The position numbers were made by a program, and so were the translations under genes. The notes below the pieces were generated by a model. It was not told where the DNA came from, searched no databases, and saw nothing but the letters and a program-made list of their open reading frames with translations. DNA of 64,000 bases, from contig CAXXVE010000002.1 in assembly GCA_963676905.2 (NCBI GenBank), positions 248,001-312,000 of the forward strand. Direction: 5' to 3'. The stretch is from Oceanispirochaeta sp963676905. Lineage in GTDB: Bacteria > Spirochaetota > Spirochaetia > DSM-2461. Of the stretch, positions 1 to 8,120 are shown piece by piece. Within the stretch, counting starts at the first letter, position 1; the number at the start of each line of letters is the position of its first letter.

Positions 1-164
1 TAGAAGCAGATTCCGCAGGCCGTGCAGTTTTCGGGACTGGACAGGGCGTACTGGTAACCCAGACGGTTGATATCTGATCCGATGGAGAGGCAGTGATTGG
101 GGCAGGAGTTTACGCAGACCCTGCAGCCCTTGCAGAGGTCCGCTTCAATAACGCTGCGGTTCAT
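1..164 (-). CDS. 4Fe-4S dicluster ferredoxin-like protein, partial (possible 2-oxoacid oxidoreductase delta subunit)
   Basis: The visible N-terminal 54 residues hold a full CxxCxxCxxxCP cluster motif (CKGCRVCVNSCP) and the start of a second (CTACGIC), so this is a bacterial-type 2[4Fe-4S] ferredoxin domain beginning at the very N-terminus. The gene runs off the left edge. Small dicluster ferredoxins of this layout often serve as the delta subunit (KorD/OorD) of 2-oxoglutarate or other 2-oxoacid:ferredoxin oxidoreductases, with alpha and beta subunits downstream. Those would lie outside the window, so the specific assignment is inference. Its ATG overlaps the stop of the preceding gene (ATGA), implying translational coupling in one operon. 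Confidence 0.8.
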   Translation of the reverse strand, partial: MNRSVIEADLCKGCRVCVNSCPNHCLSIGSDINRLGYQYALSSPENCTACGICF

Positions 165-697
165 TCCAGGCCTCCGAACAGGTCTTCTGTTCCATGGCCG
201 AAGAAGTTTATTCCGCTGATGGACTCGGCCAGTTCATGGGGGAGTGTGCTGACATCCAGAACATGTCCCGGGCAGCCCAGTGAATCACAGACATAAACAC
301 GGCCTGTACCTGAGGGGAGATGGAGGACCATGGCGCTCTTTGACTCACAGCCTTCCACAGCACAGGGATACTCCTCTTTCAATGAGACATGGCAGTAGGG
401 GCAGAACCCTTCCAGATGCTCTCCCTCTCCGCACTCAGGCAGAAAACTGAATAGCTTGGCGTGGCTTCCCCAGAAGGCGTCAACAAATACAAGGCCTTTG
501 ACTCCGCCAACAGTTATTTCAAGCTTTATGGAGGGTTCACCATGAATTCTGACACTGTCTACCATCAAATTGTGTCCCTTGGGACAGTATATCGACTCCA
601 CAAGAAGGAAGTCCTCCCCCTCCCTCTGGACCAGCCTCATCCCCCGGGGGACAATCCTCTTAAACTCATCGGGAATCCTGTTTGCCTTCAATTCCAT
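161..697 (-). CDS. Conserved hypothetical protein with cysteine-rich (zinc-ribbon-like) segment
   Basis: This 178-residue soluble protein has no signal peptide. It contains several cysteine pairs: YCPKGH near residue 38, FCPYCH near residue 98, and single cysteines in the EYPCAVEGCES and VCDSLGCPGH segments, which could bind zinc or another metal. A clear GGAGG ribosome binding site lies 5 bases before the ATG at 697. The stop overlaps the start of the downstream ferredoxin-type gene by the ATGA arrangement, so the protein is probably a companion of a ferredoxin-dependent oxidoreductase. I do not recognise a named family. A role as an assembly or accessory factor is only suggested by position. 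Confidence 0.6.
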   Translation of the reverse strand: MELKANRIPDEFKRIVPRGMRLVQREGEDFLLVESIYCPKGHNLMVDSVRIHGEPSIKLEITVGGVKGLVFVDAFWGSHAKLFSFLPECGEGEHLEGFCPYCHVSLKEEYPCAVEGCESKSAMVLHLPSGTGRVYVCDSLGCPGHVLDVSTLPHELAESISGINFFGHGTEDLFGGLE

Positions 698-982
698 AAT
701 GCCTCCTTCCCGGCAGTGCCGATTCTGCAGACTCTCTGAATTTAATCCTAAGGCGCTAATGTTAATTTAGTCAAAACTAATGTTTTAAGAACCCAAAATT
801 AAATGCTTATTTGGTTTTTTATGCGATGTGTCTGTTTGTAGTAGGTTTAAAAAAAACGATAAATATGAAATGAACTGGTTTTAATGGAGTCTTATCTGCC
901 TTTTTTTGAGTGCTTATCGTTAAATTGTGGGATTCTTTATGTGGCGGGATGGTTAGGCGTATTATTACTTTTTTCCCAATAA

Positions 983-1012
983 TTGAAAAAAAGGTCTCTG
1001 AATTATTATAGT
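983..1012 (+). promoter_or_regulatory. Candidate promoter for pncB
   Basis: The 443-base gap between the divergent genes at 697 and 1141 is strongly AT-rich. The best sigma-70-like pair is TTGAAA (983-988) and TATAGT (1007-1012) with an 18-base spacer. It would leave a leader of about 120 bases before pncB. No riboswitch or NiaR-type palindrome was recognised in that leader. Nothing else in the gap looks coding; a short open frame from 983 has no ribosome binding site. Confidence 0.3.
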
Positions 1013-1140
1013 TTTGCTTGCAGAAGGGTTGCGTTGATTAGGGGTATGTCCATAATAATACTTCTATGTTATTTTGATGGGCGCTGTTTTATGGTCGTGA
1101 GGCTGAATAATCTCAGAACAGTATTGGTCCCGGAGGGAAT

Positions 1141-2307
1141 ATGGCTATCATTAAAAGTTTGCTTGATACAGATTTATACAAGCTCACAATGATGCAGATC
1201 GCTTTGCATAAGTTCAATGACACGGAAGTCGTGTATGAGTTCAAGTGCAGAAATGATGCAGACTGGACCGGAATGCTTCCCGAGATCAACAGGGAACTGG
1301 ATTCTTTCTGTGAGCTTACCTTTACGGAAGAGGAGTTGGAGAAACTTGCTCAGATTCCTTTTTTCAAGGCAAACTTTATTGATTTCCTCCGTCTTTACAG
1401 GCCCAACAGGAATCATATTCAGACCGAACTGGTGGACGGTGAGCTTACTATCCGTGTTCAGGGCCCCTGGTATCTGACCCTTCCCTTCGAAGTTCCAGTC
1501 CTGTCAATTGTCAATGAGACCTATTTTACTCGCTATCTGTCCAGGGATGAGCTGGCCAGATTAAAGAAGAACGGCCGGGAGAAGCTTCAGGAAAAAATCG
1601 ATATCGCCAGAAAACATGGCTTTCCCTTTGCTGATTTCGGAACCAGAAGGCGGTTTTCAGCAGACTGGCAGGATGAAATACTGTCAGAGCTTACAAAACT
1701 ACCCAACTTTATAGGAACCAGCAATGTCCTTCTTGCAATGAAGCATGGGCTGAAACCCATCGGTACCATGGCGCATGAGTATATAATGGCGGGAGCGGGA
1801 CAGGAGGATGTCCGTCTGGCCAAATCTCAGGCCTATATGCTCCAGCGGTGGGTCGATGAATACAGGGGTGACCTTGGAATAGCCCTGACTGACACTTACG
1901 GTTTTGATGCCTTCCTGAGGGATTTTGACGAATATTTTGCCAAGCTCTATGACGGACTGCGTCATGATTCCGGGGACCCCATGGTCTGGGCTCAGAAAGC
2001 CATAGCCCATTACGAAAATATGGGCATTGATCCGAGAACAAAGTCTCTCGTCTTTTCTGACGGCCTTAATATGCAGAAATCAGCCGAACTCTGGGAAGCG
2101 CTTAAGGACAAAGCCGATATTTCATTTGGTATAGGTACCCATCTGACCAATGATTTTGACGGAATTGTGCCTCTGCAGATAGTCATGAAGATTGTTGAGT
2201 GCAACGGCACTCCAGTGGCCAAGCTATCAGACAGCCCCGGTAAGCTGATGTGCAACGATGATGAGTATGTCTCCTATGTGAAGAAGGTCTTTAATATTAA
2301 GGACTGA
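1141..2307 (+). CDS. pncB: Nicotinate phosphoribosyltransferase
   Basis: This enzyme converts nicotinate and PRPP (with ATP) into nicotinate mononucleotide in the Preiss-Handler NAD salvage pathway in the cytoplasm. The 388-residue length fits the bacterial PncB family (about 400). Recognisable family segments are the N-terminal LLDTDLYKLTMMQ, the FGTRRRFS motif near residue 164 and the phosphoribosyl-binding DGLRHDSGDP motif near 268, followed by SDGLNMQKSAELW. A GGAGGG ribosome binding site directly precedes the ATG. It stands alone, with a long AT-rich leader upstream and no NAD-pathway neighbours. Confidence 0.95.
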   Translation: MAIIKSLLDTDLYKLTMMQIALHKFNDTEVVYEFKCRNDADWTGMLPEINRELDSFCELTFTEEELEKLAQIPFFKANFIDFLRLYRPNRNHIQTELVDGELTIRVQGPWYLTLPFEVPVLSIVNETYFTRYLSRDELARLKKNGREKLQEKIDIARKHGFPFADFGTRRRFSADWQDEILSELTKLPNFIGTSNVLLAMKHGLKPIGTMAHEYIMAGAGQEDVRLAKSQAYMLQRWVDEYRGDLGIALTDTYGFDAFLRDFDEYFAKLYDGLRHDSGDPMVWAQKAIAHYENMGIDPRTKSLVFSDGLNMQKSAELWEALKDKADISFGIGTHLTNDFDGIVPLQIVMKIVECNGTPVAKLSDSPGKLMCNDDEYVSYVKKVFNIKD

Positions 2308-2458
2308 TTCAGTCCATAGATAGAGACCCGCAGGGAAAATCTGGAATACTTTGTCCTGATTATATTCTCTTTTAAAAAAAATGTATCATTTAAATCTTTT
2401 CCTTGGAAAGAAATAAAATATATTTTCCGTAATTTATGAATCTTTTTCTTGATTATCC

Positions 2459-2508
2459 TACTAGTTAGTACTATATTTCAGTCATAACTAATTAACTACT
2501 AGTTAGTA
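2459..2508 (+). promoter_or_regulatory. Repeated operator upstream of wrbA
   Basis: A 12-base direct repeat TACTAGTTAGTA occurs at 2459-2470 and 2497-2508. Between and within these are further half sites, giving TAGTTA/TAACTA at 2462, 2485, 2493 and 2500. The pair at 2493-2505 (TAACTACTAGTTA) is a near-perfect palindrome. The cluster ends about 36 bases before the wrbA ATG. The geometry suggests a dimeric repressor binding cooperatively. MarR or HxlR-family quinone/redox sensors often control such reductases, but that family assignment is inference and no such regulator is adjacent. Confidence 0.5.
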
Positions 2509-2543
2509 ATAAAATGATTTGAGTTACCAAGGAGATATATATT

Positions 2544-3149
2544 ATGAAATTTGCAGTTGTTTTTTATTCCACCTACGGACATATTTATGAACTGGTCAAG
2601 AAGGCTGCTGATGGTGCACGAGCTGCCGGAGCGGAGGTCGATATTCTGAAAGTTCCCGAGACCCTGAGTCCCGAAGTCATTGCCGCCATGGGAGCAACGG
2701 ATGCCCAGAAGGCTTTTGCCGAGGTGACAGGTGCGGAAGTCGACAAACTCCCTGAGTATGACGGATTTATTTTTGCATTTCCCACCAGATTCGGCAACAT
2801 GCCTGCACAGTTCAAGTCCTTCCTTGATGCCACAGGTCAGCTCTGGTTTACAGGAGCCCTGGTCGGCAAACCCTTTGGTCTGATAACTTCATCGGCTACA
2901 CAGCATAGCGGCCAGGAGTCTACCTTCCTGACCTCTCTGGTTCCCTTTGTCCACCACGGAATGGTCTTTGTGGGGCTTCCCCAGACCGAGCCTCTGCTGG
3001 CTGACGTAAACTCTGTTGGCGGCGGGTCCTACTACGGTGCTTCAACCATATCCGGCGGAGATGGTTCCCGCCTTCCCGACGACAATGAAAAAGAACTCGC
3101 CTTTAAACTGGGTGAGCGGGTCGCCGGGATTGCCGGCAAACTGGCTTGA
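2544..3149 (+). CDS. wrbA: NAD(P)H:quinone oxidoreductase, type IV (WrbA flavoprotein)
   Basis: WrbA enzymes are tetrameric FMN proteins that reduce quinones by two electrons and so protect against redox stress. The 201 residues match the family length. The protein starts with the FMN phosphate-binding segment VFYSTYGHIYELVKK. It carries PTRFGNMPAQFKSFLD near residue 80 and SSATQHSGQES near 113, both typical of WrbA, then HHGMVFVGLP and GGGSYYGAST. A GGAGA ribosome binding site precedes the ATG. It is monocistronic: a repeated operator lies upstream and a strong terminator follows directly. Confidence 0.93.
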   Translation: MKFAVVFYSTYGHIYELVKKAADGARAAGAEVDILKVPETLSPEVIAAMGATDAQKAFAEVTGAEVDKLPEYDGFIFAFPTRFGNMPAQFKSFLDATGQLWFTGALVGKPFGLITSSATQHSGQESTFLTSLVPFVHHGMVFVGLPQTEPLLADVNSVGGGSYYGASTISGGDGSRLPDDNEKELAFKLGERVAGIAGKLA

Positions 3150-3156
3150 TTTAATT

Positions 3157-3200
3157 CCGGCTGGCATTCCGTGTAATAGGATGCCGGCCGGTTTTTTTTT
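3157..3200 (+). terminator. Rho-independent terminator of wrbA
   Basis: The arms CCGGCTGGCAT (3157-3167) and ATGCCGGCCGG (3181-3191) pair over 11 bases with one G-T pair. They are followed by nine T residues. It starts seven bases after the wrbA stop codon. Confidence 0.9.
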
Positions 3201-3207
3201 GCCGTTC

Positions 3208-3660
3208 TCAGGATGGCGGCGGAGTGACTGTAATTGTAACGGTCTCTGAGTCATAGGGTGTGTATGTACCTTCTACAGGGTAAGGTTTGAGTATAATTTT
3301 AAAAATATTATCATCATGTTGATCCGTGTAATCTATTAATGATTTTGTAAAACTAAAAGTTTTTGTCACTTCCGAATCTGTTGGGCCTACCACTTCGGTT
3401 GCGCTGTGGTAGATAGTTGAAGATCCGTCATTGTCCTGATACCCGAATCCAACTACAATTTCAGCATCATCTGCATCGGCCATTGTGTATGCGACAACTA
3501 TTGTAAATGCTTCGGATGTTCCTTCTGTATAAGGACCGGAAGGACTTCCTGATACAATTCTTATTGTACCGCTTCCAATGTCCGACCCGCCTCCGTTACA
3601 GGAGGCCAGTGCAAAAATTCCTGCAATCAGAATCCATTTAAAAATCTTTTTAACTGTCAT
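3208..3660 (-). CDS. Small putative lipoprotein
   Basis: The N-terminus is a lipoprotein signal peptide: lysines, a hydrophobic stretch, then the lipobox LASC with the modifiable cysteine at about residue 21, followed by a GGG-rich tether. The mature part (about 130 residues) has alternating hydrophobic/polar beta-strand character, including a segment resembling an immunoglobulin-like or Calx-beta fold (SEAFTIVVAYTMADADDAEI). I do not recognise a family. A GGAAAGGGAT-type ribosome binding site precedes the ATG. It is convergent with wrbA and separated from it only by the wrbA terminator. Confidence 0.6.
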   Translation of the reverse strand: MTVKKIFKWILIAGIFALASCNGGGSDIGSGTIRIVSGSPSGPYTEGTSEAFTIVVAYTMADADDAEIVVGFGYQDNDGSSTIYHSATEVVGPTDSEVTKTFSFTKSLIDYTDQHDDNIFKIILKPYPVEGTYTPYDSETVTITVTPPPS

Positions 3661-3738
3661 ATCCCTTTCCTTTATATAATGAATGTTTATTTATGATATA
3701 ACATCTTACCGGAAGGGAATATCACTTTTTTTTATCTG

Positions 3739-4662
3739 TCAGGTTTCAAGAGTCCGGGGCTCTATATGGGCATAAAATATAAGATCATTGCCCAGGTTCT
3801 CCCTTATGAGCTCTTCCACCTGATGGGAAATTTCATGGCCTTTTTCGATTGTTATACCGGCATCCACCCGGATGTGAAGATCGATAACATACTGACATCC
3901 TACCTTTCTCGTCTTAAGATTGTGGGGACTGTACACCCCGGGGACGGAAGCTGCCAGAGTGATAATCTTTTCTGCTGTTTCCTCGGGGAGCGAGCGTTCA
4001 AGCAGCTCGTTCAGATTCTCTCTTACAATCTTAAGGGTCTCAAATATTATTATTCCTGATACAATCAGCCCCGCCGCCGGGTCCAGGATCACCCATTTTT
4101 CCCCGAGAACAATGGCTCCGCCCACACCAAGGGCGGTTCCTATGGATGAGAAGGCATCAGACCGGTGATGGTAGGCGTTGGCGATTACAACTGAACTGTT
4201 GATTTTTTTGCCAGTTTTCAAGGTGGCGCGGAAGAGAATCTCCTTTGTTACAATGGACACGACCGCCGCTGCAAGAGCGACAATTCCCGGGCTCTCAACG
4301 GATTTGCCCTGAAGGATTTCTATAATTTCCATAACGCTGGCGTATCCGATTCCGAAACCTACGGCTCCCAGGACACCTCCGATCATCAGTGCACAGAGGG
4401 CTTCGAATTTTCCATGTCCGTAATTGTGGGAGGAGTCATTCGGTTTGGATGATATTAAGCTGCCGACTACGACAATGATGTCTGAAAAAAGATCAGACAG
4501 TGAATGGATTCCGTCAGAAACAATGGCCTGGCTTCTGCCTATAATTCCTGCCGCTATCTTGGCGATGCTTAGTAGAATGTTCAGCAGAGCTCCCACCGCA
4601 GTAATGCGGCTGCTCTCTTTTAGTCTTGTACCCGGCTTTGCGGCAGATTGATAAATGTTCAT
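3739..4662 (-). CDS. Cation diffusion facilitator (CDF) family divalent-metal transporter
   Basis: CDF proteins are dimeric proton/metal antiporters in the inner membrane that export Zn, Fe, Mn or similar ions. The 307-residue protein has six predicted membrane segments and then a cytosolic ferredoxin-like domain. The metal site residues show in the DGIHSLSD motif of helix 2 and the HHRSDAFSS motif of helix 5 (HxxxD), which suggests a Zn/Fe-type site. The C-terminal part carries DLHIRVDAG and a terminal histidine in FYAHIEP. I place the start at 4662, where GAGGG lies at normal spacing; a longer reading from 4728 lacks a ribosome binding site. The substrate metal cannot be fixed from sequence. 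Confidence 0.88.
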   Translation of the reverse strand: MNIYQSAAKPGTRLKESSRITAVGALLNILLSIAKIAAGIIGRSQAIVSDGIHSLSDLFSDIIVVVGSLISSKPNDSSHNYGHGKFEALCALMIGGVLGAVGFGIGYASVMEIIEILQGKSVESPGIVALAAAVVSIVTKEILFRATLKTGKKINSSVVIANAYHHRSDAFSSIGTALGVGGAIVLGEKWVILDPAAGLIVSGIIIFETLKIVRENLNELLERSLPEETAEKIITLAASVPGVYSPHNLKTRKVGCQYVIDLHIRVDAGITIEKGHEISHQVEELIRENLGNDLIFYAHIEPRTLET

Positions 4663-4903
4663 CTTCGTACCCTCATGATTTTCATAATGGCGGGTCCCAC
4701 GAAGATTTCGCTGCAAATGCCCGGTCACTGCCTGTAAGACAGCACCTGATCCCTATAGGTTTAAGAATAATATCCTGAGCTGAATTATGTCAAGATTTGT
4801 ATTGATTTGAAAATGTTGACTGATGCAGCCGGCGGCCTTAAGTTTAAACTATAGCGGTTACCAAGATGTATTCTTTGAGGCGACTGCAACAGGAGAATCT
4901 TAT

Positions 4904-6172
4904 ATGCGCATACTGCATCTGGAAACCAGCTCATTTTTCAGGAAACTTGTTCAGAAAGGTACTGATCTTCAGCATGAAGATTACTTCGGCTGTGATTCCA
5001 TTGCGGAAGCCGTGCAGGTTCTGGAGTCGCAAAATATAGACCTGATTCTCACAGCCCAGGAGATGACCGACGGAACGGTAGAGAATTTCCTGAAGGACAT
5101 CTCAGAAGGTTCGTTTAAGGACATTCCCATCATCATGCTCTCCTCGTCAAATGATATGGAGCTCCGGCGCCGGTATTTCGAGCTTGGAGTGATTGATTTT
5201 ATCTCCAAGGATAACTTTTCCATCGAAAAACTGAAGGATCAGATCAGCGTGATGGAGAAGCAGGATGATCTTACAAGGGAACTTCAGCAGGCCTCTATTG
5301 CCATAGTGGATGACAGCCTCTTTATCCTGAAAGTGGTGCACAATATCCTTTCCCTCCAGAATATTCAGAATGTAGATCTCTACAGAGATCCAAGAGACCT
5401 ACTGGCCTCGGGTAAGAGCTATGATATCTATATGCTTGATATGTTTATGCCGGGAATGTCAGGAAAGCAGCTGACTATGGCCCTGAGAAATGAGAATACT
5501 ATGGCGGTGATCATTATAATCTCATCCATGGACAGGGACAGCACCATTCTGCAGGCCCTTGAAGCCGGTGCTGATGATTATATTCTAAAGCCTTTTAATG
5601 CCGACCTCCTTTCGGCAAGGATCAGAAGCAGTTTTCGAAGTTTTATACTGATGCGCGAACTGGAGCAGAAACGCAGAGAAATGGAGTATCTGGCTGTAAC
5701 TGATGTGCTCACAGGTGCAAAGAACAGGCGTTCCATTCTACAGGTACTGGCGGATGAGATTGAAAGTTCCAAAAAGACAGGTATCCCTTTTTCAGTACTC
5801 CTTCTGGATGTGGACAAATTCAAATCTGTAAATGATACCTACGGACACCCCGACGGAGATATAGTCCTGCAGCAGCTTTCCCGGTTCTTTCTTGAAAACT
5901 GCAGAGAGCAGGATTCCTTCGGCCGCTACGGGGGAGAGGAGTTTCTCCACATTATGTCTGCAACCCCTCTTGATGAGGCTCTTGAAATAAGTGAAAAGCT
6001 GAGGAAGGGGTTCAACAGCCTCTCCTTTGACGATATTGACCCAAAGCTTGTGATGAGCTTCAGCGGCGGCCTTGCCCAGTGGGAGAAGGAAGATGCCGAT
6101 ACCATCCTGTCGGAGATTGATAATCTTCTCTACGATGCCAAGAGCGGTGGAAGGAACAATATTCAGTCCTGA
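4904..6172 (+). CDS. Diguanylate cyclase with two receiver domains (PleD-like)
   Basis: The predicted order is REC1 (about 1-118), REC2 (about 125-245) and GGDEF (about 260-422). REC2 has the acidic pair VDD, the phospho-acceptor in YMLDMFMPG and the lysine in ILKPF. REC1 has lost the phospho-acceptor (ILTAQEM where D is expected), so it is probably a dimerisation adaptor, as in PleD. The cyclase signature is RYGGEEF. The inhibitory RxxD site (REQD) lies exactly five residues before it, so product feedback is likely intact. It should make c-di-GMP on phosphorylation of REC2. The start at 4904 follows AGGAGA; an upstream in-frame ATG at 4823 lacks a ribosome binding site. No partner kinase is adjacent. 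Confidence 0.92.
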   Translation: MRILHLETSSFFRKLVQKGTDLQHEDYFGCDSIAEAVQVLESQNIDLILTAQEMTDGTVENFLKDISEGSFKDIPIIMLSSSNDMELRRRYFELGVIDFISKDNFSIEKLKDQISVMEKQDDLTRELQQASIAIVDDSLFILKVVHNILSLQNIQNVDLYRDPRDLLASGKSYDIYMLDMFMPGMSGKQLTMALRNENTMAVIIIISSMDRDSTILQALEAGADDYILKPFNADLLSARIRSSFRSFILMRELEQKRREMEYLAVTDVLTGAKNRRSILQVLADEIESSKKTGIPFSVLLLDVDKFKSVNDTYGHPDGDIVLQQLSRFFLENCREQDSFGRYGGEEFLHIMSATPLDEALEISEKLRKGFNSLSFDDIDPKLVMSFSGGLAQWEKEDADTILSEIDNLLYDAKSGGRNNIQS

Positions 6173-6217
6173 TAATACTTTCTAAAGCAGCTTCAGAATC
6201 CTCTTCCCCCTGATACC

Positions 6218-7210
6218 TTAATTATCAATTATGACACCGAAGAGGTTGTACTGCTTATTCGGGTCAGTGGGCGGCTCCGAAAAAGCCTGAAAAAGGATGG
6301 ATTCAAAGTCGTCTGTTATACCAGGCAAAAGGGCGTTCACTCTGTCCATGTTTCTGTTTATTGCCTCCTCCAGAGACTCCTTTTCAAGTTCCACACCGGT
6401 AACAAATTTGATAGTAGGCATGATGGGGGAATCGGGGACGGAATTGATATCCAGATTGTATATTTCTATCTCGTCACTGATTCTTATTGGAAAAATATTA
6501 TCACTTTGAAATTTCTGTATCAGGTTTTGTACTTCTTGCCTGTACTGATCTTCATCCCTGTACTGAAGAAAATCAGCAGGCCTGATTATCTTCATCAGGG
6601 CAATAGAGTAGAACAGGGCCGATCCTGTATTTCCGTTTTTCTGCGATGTGAGGAGGTTCTCATAGAGCACCGGCGGAGTCATATCGCCCATACTGTAGTT
6701 TCCAACATGGAAGTTTGTTATTTTCCATCCATCGCTGTATCTGTTGAAGTAAATATAGATAAGCAGCCGTACCCCTTCGTTTGCGGACCTGTAAAGGAGG
6801 GCATAGGATTCATCTGTTTCAAAGAGGGCCTGATTTATGATTAATCCATTGCCTGCAGGGAAGATTGTGGCATTGGTTACTTCTCCGAGTTTTCTGATCC
6901 TGCTGTGATACTGATAGAAGAGCTCCAGATCCGCATTTGAAATGTAGCTGTGAATCTGCTTACCAAAGTTCTCAGGATCAAATCCGGCAGCATTCAGCAG
7001 GGATTCAGAGTAGTAGGCGGTTCCGGAGGCATAGTTCTCATTGACAATGCTGTCCAGCAGGTCTGCTCCAATTCCTGAAAGCTCACTTTGAAGTGATTCT
7101 TCAATTTCCTCATTGTGTTTTGTTACAAGGGTGAAGGTTCCTGCAAAAATACTGTACCCCTGAAACAGGATAAGAAATGCTGTCAGCGCTGCCCGATTGT
7201 TACGTACCAT
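6218..7210 (-). CDS. Secreted hypothetical protein
   Basis: The 330 residues start with a signal peptide (NRAALTAFLILFQGYSIFAG, probable cleavage after FAG). No later membrane segment and no lipobox are present, so it should be periplasmic or exported. The body is mixed alpha/beta with many aromatic residues (YHSRIRKLG, YIYFNRYSDGWKITNFHVGNYS). The segment around FNRYSDGWKITNFHVG resembles the core of small NTF2-like or DUF3887-type domains, but this is weak. It ends in NLFGVIIDN. It is convergent with the diguanylate cyclase. Function is unknown. Confidence 0.55.
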   Translation of the reverse strand: MVRNNRAALTAFLILFQGYSIFAGTFTLVTKHNEEIEESLQSELSGIGADLLDSIVNENYASGTAYYSESLLNAAGFDPENFGKQIHSYISNADLELFYQYHSRIRKLGEVTNATIFPAGNGLIINQALFETDESYALLYRSANEGVRLLIYIYFNRYSDGWKITNFHVGNYSMGDMTPPVLYENLLTSQKNGNTGSALFYSIALMKIIRPADFLQYRDEDQYRQEVQNLIQKFQSDNIFPIRISDEIEIYNLDINSVPDSPIMPTIKFVTGVELEKESLEEAINRNMDRVNALLPGITDDFESILFQAFSEPPTDPNKQYNLFGVIIDN

Positions 7211-7339
7211 GTTCTATTCCTTTTATGCATGCCTGCTTTTAAAGTAAAATGATGTTCATAATTACGACAGCATTCTATCATCCTTTCACATCTCAGTCAG
7301 AAAAAAAATAATTATTACTGAAATAGAAATGATTTTCAG

Positions 7340-7385
7340 TTGACATCCGTACAATGTACGATTACATTTAATAGTACATCGTACG
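7340..7385 (+). promoter_or_regulatory. Promoter and TetR-type operators before the TetR gene
   Basis: A sigma-70-type promoter is visible: TTGACA (7340-7345), 17 bases, TACATT (7363-7368). Its spacer holds the palindrome CGTACAATGTACG (7348-7360). A second, related site GTACATCGTAC lies at 7374-7384, over the expected start of transcription. The first palindrome recurs exactly (as its reverse complement) at 8087-8099 before the next gene, which points to autoregulation plus control of that gene. Confidence 0.75.
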
Positions 7386-7419
7386 AAAGATGTATTGAAC
7401 CGTTTTACAGGGAGAATAA

Positions 7420-8067
7420 ATGGCAAGGAAAAGATCCGGTGAATTAACACAGAACAGAATACTCACAGCCGCTGTTCTCCTGACAGACAGAATCGGAATC
7501 GACTCCTTCTCCATCCGTAAGCTTGCAGATGAACTGAACGCGGGCACCATGTCGGTCTATTACTATTTCAACTCCAAAGAGGCACTGATTGATGGAATGG
7601 TGGATGAGATTTTCGGTGAAATTGAACTTCCCTCCGAGTCCGACCACTGGAAGAAGGCCATCAGACGGCGCTGTGAATCGGCACGGGACGTTTTGAACCG
7701 GCACAAATGGGCGTCTCCTTTTATGGAATCCCGTAAAAATCCCGGGCCCAGGACTCTGAAGCACCACGACTCTGTGATCGGATGCTATTTGAAGGCCGGA
7801 TTCTCTCTGGCACTGACGGCGAAGGCCGTTGCAGTGACTGATGCCTTTGTTTACGGCTTTGCCCTGCAGGAGGCCAGCCTTCCCGGGGGAGGAGGGGACG
7901 AGATGATTGAGATGGGCAGGGAGATGGCAAAGGGCCCTTTTCTGAGTTACCCCAATCTTATGGAGCTGACAGGGTATACCTTTACCAAGGAGTACCGCTT
8001 CAGTGATACCTTTGACTACGGCCTAAACCTTATACTGAACTCTCTTGAAAGAGAGTCGGAGTCCTGA
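7420..8067 (+). CDS. TetR/AcrR family transcriptional regulator
   Basis: The N-terminal helix-turn-helix (about residues 10-57) contains RILTAAVLLTDRIGIDSFSIRKLADELNAG split around the turn, then the family-typical MSVYYYFNSKEALIDGMVDEI. The C-terminal part (about 70-215) resembles the TetR C-terminal ligand domain, with KHHDSVIGCYLKAGFS and VTDAFVYGFALQE. Its ligand is unknown. The gene lies behind a promoter carrying two CGTACnnnGTACG-like palindromes. The same palindrome precedes the downstream DUF4386 gene, so the pair likely forms a ligand-induced regulatory unit. The upstream GGGAGAATAA provides the ribosome binding site. Confidence 0.9.
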   Translation: MARKRSGELTQNRILTAAVLLTDRIGIDSFSIRKLADELNAGTMSVYYYFNSKEALIDGMVDEIFGEIELPSESDHWKKAIRRRCESARDVLNRHKWASPFMESRKNPGPRTLKHHDSVIGCYLKAGFSLALTAKAVAVTDAFVYGFALQEASLPGGGGDEMIEMGREMAKGPFLSYPNLMELTGYTFTKEYRFSDTFDYGLNLILNSLERESES

Positions 8068-8086
8068 CCTTTTTTTTAAACAGATT

Positions 8087-8099
8087 CGTACATTGTACG
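8087..8099 (+). promoter_or_regulatory. Third TetR-type operator, before the DUF4386 gene
   Basis: CGTACATTGTACG is the exact reverse complement of the operator at 7348-7360. It lies 22 bases before the ATG at 8121, so the membrane protein gene is likely repressed by the TetR protein, either as part of the operon or from an internal promoter. Confidence 0.7.
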
Positions 8100-8120
8100 A
8101 AAAATTTTGAAGGAGTTTAA

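Noticed and set aside
983..1192. Short open frame before pncB
   Set aside because: No ribosome binding site, overlaps the pncB start in another frame and lies in the AT-rich leader.
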